NCBI GenBank assembly: GCA_031271245.1
Contig: JAISWC010000066.1
Coordinates: forward strand, 1-9,048
Source: Tannerella sp.
GTDB taxonomy: Bacteria; Bacteroidota; Bacteroidia; Bacteroidales; Tannerellaceae
Length of the DNA: 9,048 nucleotides
Direction: 5' to 3'
Shown: one piece after another, positions 7,270 to 9,048 of the stretch
Layout: every line of letters starts with the position of its first letter
Numbering within the stretch: position 1 is the first letter of the stretch
Translations under genes and position numbers: made by a program
The notes under the pieces: generated by a model
What the model saw: the letters and a program-made list of their open reading frames with translations, nothing else
Told to the model about the DNA's origin: nothing
The model's database searches: none

Positions 7270-8232
7270 GCTTTTTGTTTCCCATCCCAGTGCGCTGGCG
7301 CCCAGTATGGCGGCGTCGCTTTCGTTCAGTTGCGAGAAGAGCAGTTTCGTCTTACCCTGATACACTTTCAGGACATTTTTCTCCATCGAACGCCGGATCG
7401 GGTCCATGATCAGTTCGCCGGCTTTCGTCAAACCGCCAAACAGAATGATGGCTTCGGGACTGGAGAAGGCGATGAAATCGGCAAACGCCTCACCAAGCAT
7501 TTGCCCCGTCCTTTCGAAAATCTCGACGGACAGGCCGTCTCCCTTGACGGCGGCCTCGTAAACGTCTTTCGAGGTAATCGTTTCCGGATCCAGTTCGCGC
7601 AGCAGGCTGTAGTCCGTGCGTGTAATCAGCAGTTCGCGCGCCGTACGGGCGACGCCTGAAGCCGAGGTATAGGCTTCCAGACATCCCCGGCGACCGCATC
7701 CGCAGGAACGTCCGTTTTCGGGGCGGATAATCGTATGTCCCAATTCGCCGGCAAAGCCGTCGTGACCGTATACCAGGTTCCCGCCGACGACGATGCCGCT
7801 GCCTACGCCGGTGCCCAGCGTAATGACGATAAAGTCTTTCATGCCCCTGGCCGCGCCGTAGGTCATCTCGCCGACGGCAGCCGCGTTGGCGTCGTTTGTC
7901 AGCGTCACCGGAATGTCGGTTTGGTCCGTAATCAGTTGCGCCAGGGGAATCCGGCCTTTCCACGGCAAATTCGCCGCAAAGTCGATGTGTCCCGTAAAAT
8001 AGTTGCCGTTGGGAGCGCCAATGCCGATGCCTCTGATTTGCTCTTTCCCGCCTACCTTGTCGGTAATCTCCTCCAACGCCTCCGCCAAAACGGCGACGTA
8101 ATCGTTTACATCTTCATACTGACCGGTCTTTTCAATGCAGCCGCTGTGCAGGATGGCACCCCTTGCGTCCACGATTCCGAATTTGGTGCTCTGGCCTCCT
8201 ACATCTATCCCGATTACATACGGTTTCTCCAT
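7261..8232 (-). CDS. ROK-family sugar kinase, probable glucokinase
   Basis: The gene encodes 323 residues, the normal length for single-domain bacterial ROK kinases. These phosphorylate glucose or a related sugar with ATP in the cytoplasm. The N-terminal phosphate-binding motif is IDVGGQSTKFG (residues 9-19). The sugar-binding and catalytic region is TNDANAAAVGE (112-122) with the catalytic Asp at 114. The adenosine-side glycine motif is LGTGVGSGIVVGG (139-151). The ROK signature FAGELGHTII (160-169) carries the E163/H166 sugar contacts, and the zinc site is H166 with CGCGRRGC (Cys 177, 179, 184). No helix-turn-helix precedes the kinase, so it is an enzyme rather than a NagC/XylR-type repressor. 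The E-x-G-H motif and C-G-C-G-x-x-G-C-x-E pattern fit glucokinase, but fructose, mannose or N-acetyl sugars are not excluded. The start is supported by GAAGGA 9 bases upstream of ATG and a promoter at 8286-8316. It is first in the minus-strand gene set, 88 bp ahead of the TPR gene. Confidence 0.93.
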   Translation of the reverse strand: MEKPYVIGIDVGGQSTKFGIVDARGAILHSGCIEKTGQYEDVNDYVAVLAEALEEITDKVGGKEQIRGIGIGAPNGNYFTGHIDFAANLPWKGRIPLAQLITDQTDIPVTLTNDANAAAVGEMTYGAARGMKDFIVITLGTGVGSGIVVGGNLVYGHDGFAGELGHTIIRPENGRSCGCGRRGCLEAYTSASGVARTARELLITRTDYSLLRELDPETITSKDVYEAAVKGDGLSVEIFERTGQMLGEAFADFIAFSSPEAIILFGGLTKAGELIMDPIRRSMEKNVLKVYQGKTKLLFSQLNESDAAILGASALGWETKSSD

Positions 8233-8285
8233 AATGATTGTCCTTCTTAATATTTAGTTATACGATACGTTACTTTATTCCGGGG

Positions 8286-8316
8286 CAAAGGAAACGTATT
8301 TCTGCCAATCATGCAA
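8286..8316 (-). promoter_or_regulatory. Candidate promoter of the ROK gene
   Basis: On the minus strand TTCCTTTG (plus 8286-8293) matches TAnnTTTG with one mismatch, and a TTG lies exactly 20 bp upstream (plus 8314-8316). This is the spacing expected for the -33/-7 pair of the Bacteroidota primary sigma factor. It would give a leader of roughly 45 nt before the ATG at 8232. As no better promoter is seen ahead of the TPR gene, it may drive all three minus-strand genes. Confidence 0.5.
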
Positions 8317-8327
8317 TATGGTGATAG

Positions 8328-8355
8328 TTAATTATTAATTATTAATGATTAATGA
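8328..8355. repeat. Four-unit 7-bp tandem repeat
   Basis: TTAATTA, TTAATTA, TTAATGA and TTAATGA follow one another without gaps at 8328-8355, just upstream of the ROK promoter's -33 element. The block is very AT-rich within a GC-richer neighbourhood. It may be an upstream AT element, a protein-binding site or a slippage tract whose unit number varies. The rest of the 8233-8464 spacer holds the ROK promoter and leader and otherwise nothing I can name. Confidence 0.65.
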
Positions 8356-8464
8356 TTGGGCGGACGCATTATTTTAATGATTATCTGTTACCTTAAAAAA
8401 GCGTTACGATAAAAACCGCCGCCGTTCCGGTCAAACTATTTGTATACTGCGCGCGGTCTGGAAG

Positions 8465-8816
8465 ATGCTGAAAGATAACAGCGACAATGCTATCGGCGAG
8501 AAAAAACTGCAAGAGATCTACGACCGTGCAGTCAAATGTTTCGATTACGTTCTTGCGCAACAGAATGAAGACGGCGGTTTTTCGCAATGCGTGGACATCA
8601 CGACCGGACAACGTTCGGTTTCGACGGTTTGCGGACGGACGATGGTTGCTTTTCCTTACACAACGGAAATCACCAGCGACAAAAAATATCTCGACGCCGC
8701 ATTGAAAGCCGATTACAACACGTCGCAGCGGTTTTGAATACAAAGGCGTCATCTATCCGAACGAAGTAACGCTGGAACTGATGATCGAAGTGTGGGATTT
8801 GGAACTGGTGAAATGA
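8465..8816 (+). pseudogene. Frameshifted fragment of an alpha/alpha-toroid-like enzyme
   Basis: From the ATG at 8465 a frame runs to a TGA at 8735-8737 and reads as real protein: LQEIYDRAVKCFDYVLAQQN, then EDGGFSQCVDITTG, then TSDKKYLDAALKADYN. The Q-N-E-D-G-G-F motif, followed by a 'T-x-D-K-K-Y-L-D-A-A' helix, is typical of alpha/alpha-toroid enzymes such as squalene/prenyl cyclase-like proteins, some polysaccharide lyases and glycoside hydrolases. I cannot choose among them. Near 8727-8735 the sense moves to another frame, which continues as GFEYKGVIYPNEVTLELMIE and VWDLELVK to a TGA at 8814-8816. Together the two parts give only about 115 residues, much shorter than any such enzyme, and no signal peptide or clear promoter precedes it. 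It is best read as a truncated, frameshifted remnant. The second part might instead derive from a different gene joined by deletion. Confidence 0.5.
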
Positions 8817-8835
8817 TTTATAAACAGGTATGCGG

Positions 8836-8881
8836 TTTACATCCCTGCTACATCGGTCATAAGGGTCTGTAGGGATGCAAA
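8836..8881. repeat. Imperfect inverted repeat, REP- or MITE-like
   Basis: TTT-A-CATCCCT-gct-ACA at 8836-8852 faces TGT-AGGGATG-C-AAA at 8868-8881. This gives 3, 7 and 3 paired bases broken by one mismatch and a three-base bulge, around a 15-nt loop. It lies between the frameshifted remnant and the promoter of the next gene. The GTAGGGATGCA arm resembles interspersed palindromes I recall from Bacteroidota genomes, but there is no second copy in this window. There is no T-run, so it is not a convincing terminator. Confidence 0.5.
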
Positions 8882-8928
8882 TCCATATAATTTGCAGACA
8901 AATATTTCTTACTTTGAATGAAAATGGC

Positions 8929-8936
8929 TAACTTTG
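8929..8936 (+). promoter_or_regulatory. Bacteroidota -7 promoter element for the Panacea-like gene
   Basis: TAACTTTG matches TAnnTTTG exactly and ends 16 bp before the ATG at 8953, leaving a leader of about 10 nt. The expected -33 position holds only a weak TTC (20 bp upstream). The surroundings are strongly AT-rich, as is common at such promoters. Confidence 0.55.
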
Positions 8937-8952
8937 CGGAAAAGTTGATAAA

Positions 8953-9048
8953 ATGGAAACAGTCAGTCAAATAAAAAAAATTAAAGCAGCATTGCTTTAT
9001 ATCCTGAAAGATTTTCCGGAAGGGGTAGACTATATCAAACTGTTCAAG
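8953..9048 (+). CDS. Probable Panacea (SocA/DUF4065) antitoxin-domain protein, first 32 residues
   Basis: The ATG at 8953 opens a frame that runs off the end of the window after 32 codons (METVSQIKKIKAALLY, then ILKDFPEGVDYIKLFK). The pattern K-I-K-A-x-x-L-Y-I-L-x(6)-G-x-D-Y-x-K-L-F-K matches the start of the Panacea domain (PF13274, SocA_Panacea) as I recall it, where the next residues are usually I-x-Y-F-A. Panacea proteins are antitoxins found beside many unrelated toxin domains and neutralise them by direct binding. Some family members are adaptors for protein degradation (SocA). The start is supported by the promoter element at 8929-8936. Codon use is AT-richer than in the minus-strand operon, consistent with an acquired gene. 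A toxin gene would be expected directly downstream, beyond this window; the frameshifted fragment upstream is not a plausible toxin. Only a short N-terminus is seen, so the call is moderate. Confidence 0.6.
   Translation, partial: METVSQIKKIKAALLYILKDFPEGVDYIKLFK

Noticed and set aside
1075..8454. The 12-mer TATACTGCGCGC occurs at 1075-1086 and at 8443-8454, each time at the edge of a gene remnant.
   Set aside because: A couple of shared 12-mers are expected by chance in 9 kb, and the flanks do not match. Not enough to claim an attachment site or shared insertion end.
8393..8752. A 119-residue minus-strand frame across the ROK-distal spacer and the toroid fragment.
   Set aside because: The plus-strand reading has recognisable motifs over the same bases. 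The minus translation shows none and has no promoter or ribosome-binding site.
1..9048. tRNA, rRNA, CRISPR arrays, complete insertion sequences, integrases.
   Set aside because: No cloverleaf, repeat-spacer array, transposase catalytic motif or integrase motif was seen on either strand.

Overview
The window looks like a Bacteroidales (Bacteroidota) chromosome segment of medium-to-high GC content. The support is the 7-bp TAnnTTTG promoter elements of this phylum ahead of two genes, with a related sequence ahead of a third. A Bacteroidota-type outer-membrane beta-barrel protein is present, along with a long TPR protein paired with a plugless barrel and a ROK sugar kinase. No species-level call is justified from the sequence alone.

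Layout. Positions 2-1060 (+) hold the C-terminal part of a TonB-dependent-receptor-like outer membrane barrel whose start lies before the window. Positions 1054-2313 are a small accessory patch. It contains a decayed, truncated gene on the minus strand, an intact but unrecognised 202-residue protein with its own promoter (1379-1987, +), and a broken nucleotidyltransferase-like remnant that ends in a strong hairpin terminator. Positions 2372-8232 are a minus-strand gene set read from right to left: ROK-family glucokinase, an 88-bp gap with a GC-rich palindrome, a 999-residue exported TPR protein, and 7 bp later a 597-residue outer membrane barrel. Positions 8233-8464 are a regulatory and repeat-rich spacer. 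Positions 8465-8816 (+) hold a frameshifted fragment of an alpha/alpha-toroid-like protein. Positions 8836-8881 form an imperfect inverted repeat. From 8953 (+) a gene with a good promoter begins and runs out of the window; its first 32 residues resemble the Panacea (SocA/DUF4065) antitoxin domain.

How the genes work together. The TPR and barrel genes almost certainly form one transcription unit (7-bp spacing, and the barrel's ribosome-binding site overlaps the TPR stop). Both products are exported, so a periplasmic solenoid serving an outer-membrane barrel is the natural reading, though its cargo is unknown. The ROK kinase is cytoplasmic and may simply share the promoter. Both flanks of this housekeeping-like block carry gene wreckage, orphan genes and the start of a probable toxin-antitoxin gene, which suggests insertion and deletion hot spots around a conserved core.

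The items most worth a second look are the TPR/plugless-barrel pair and the probable Panacea gene cut by the window edge. Next come the orphan 202-residue protein and the remnants whose original genes can still be partly read across frameshifts.
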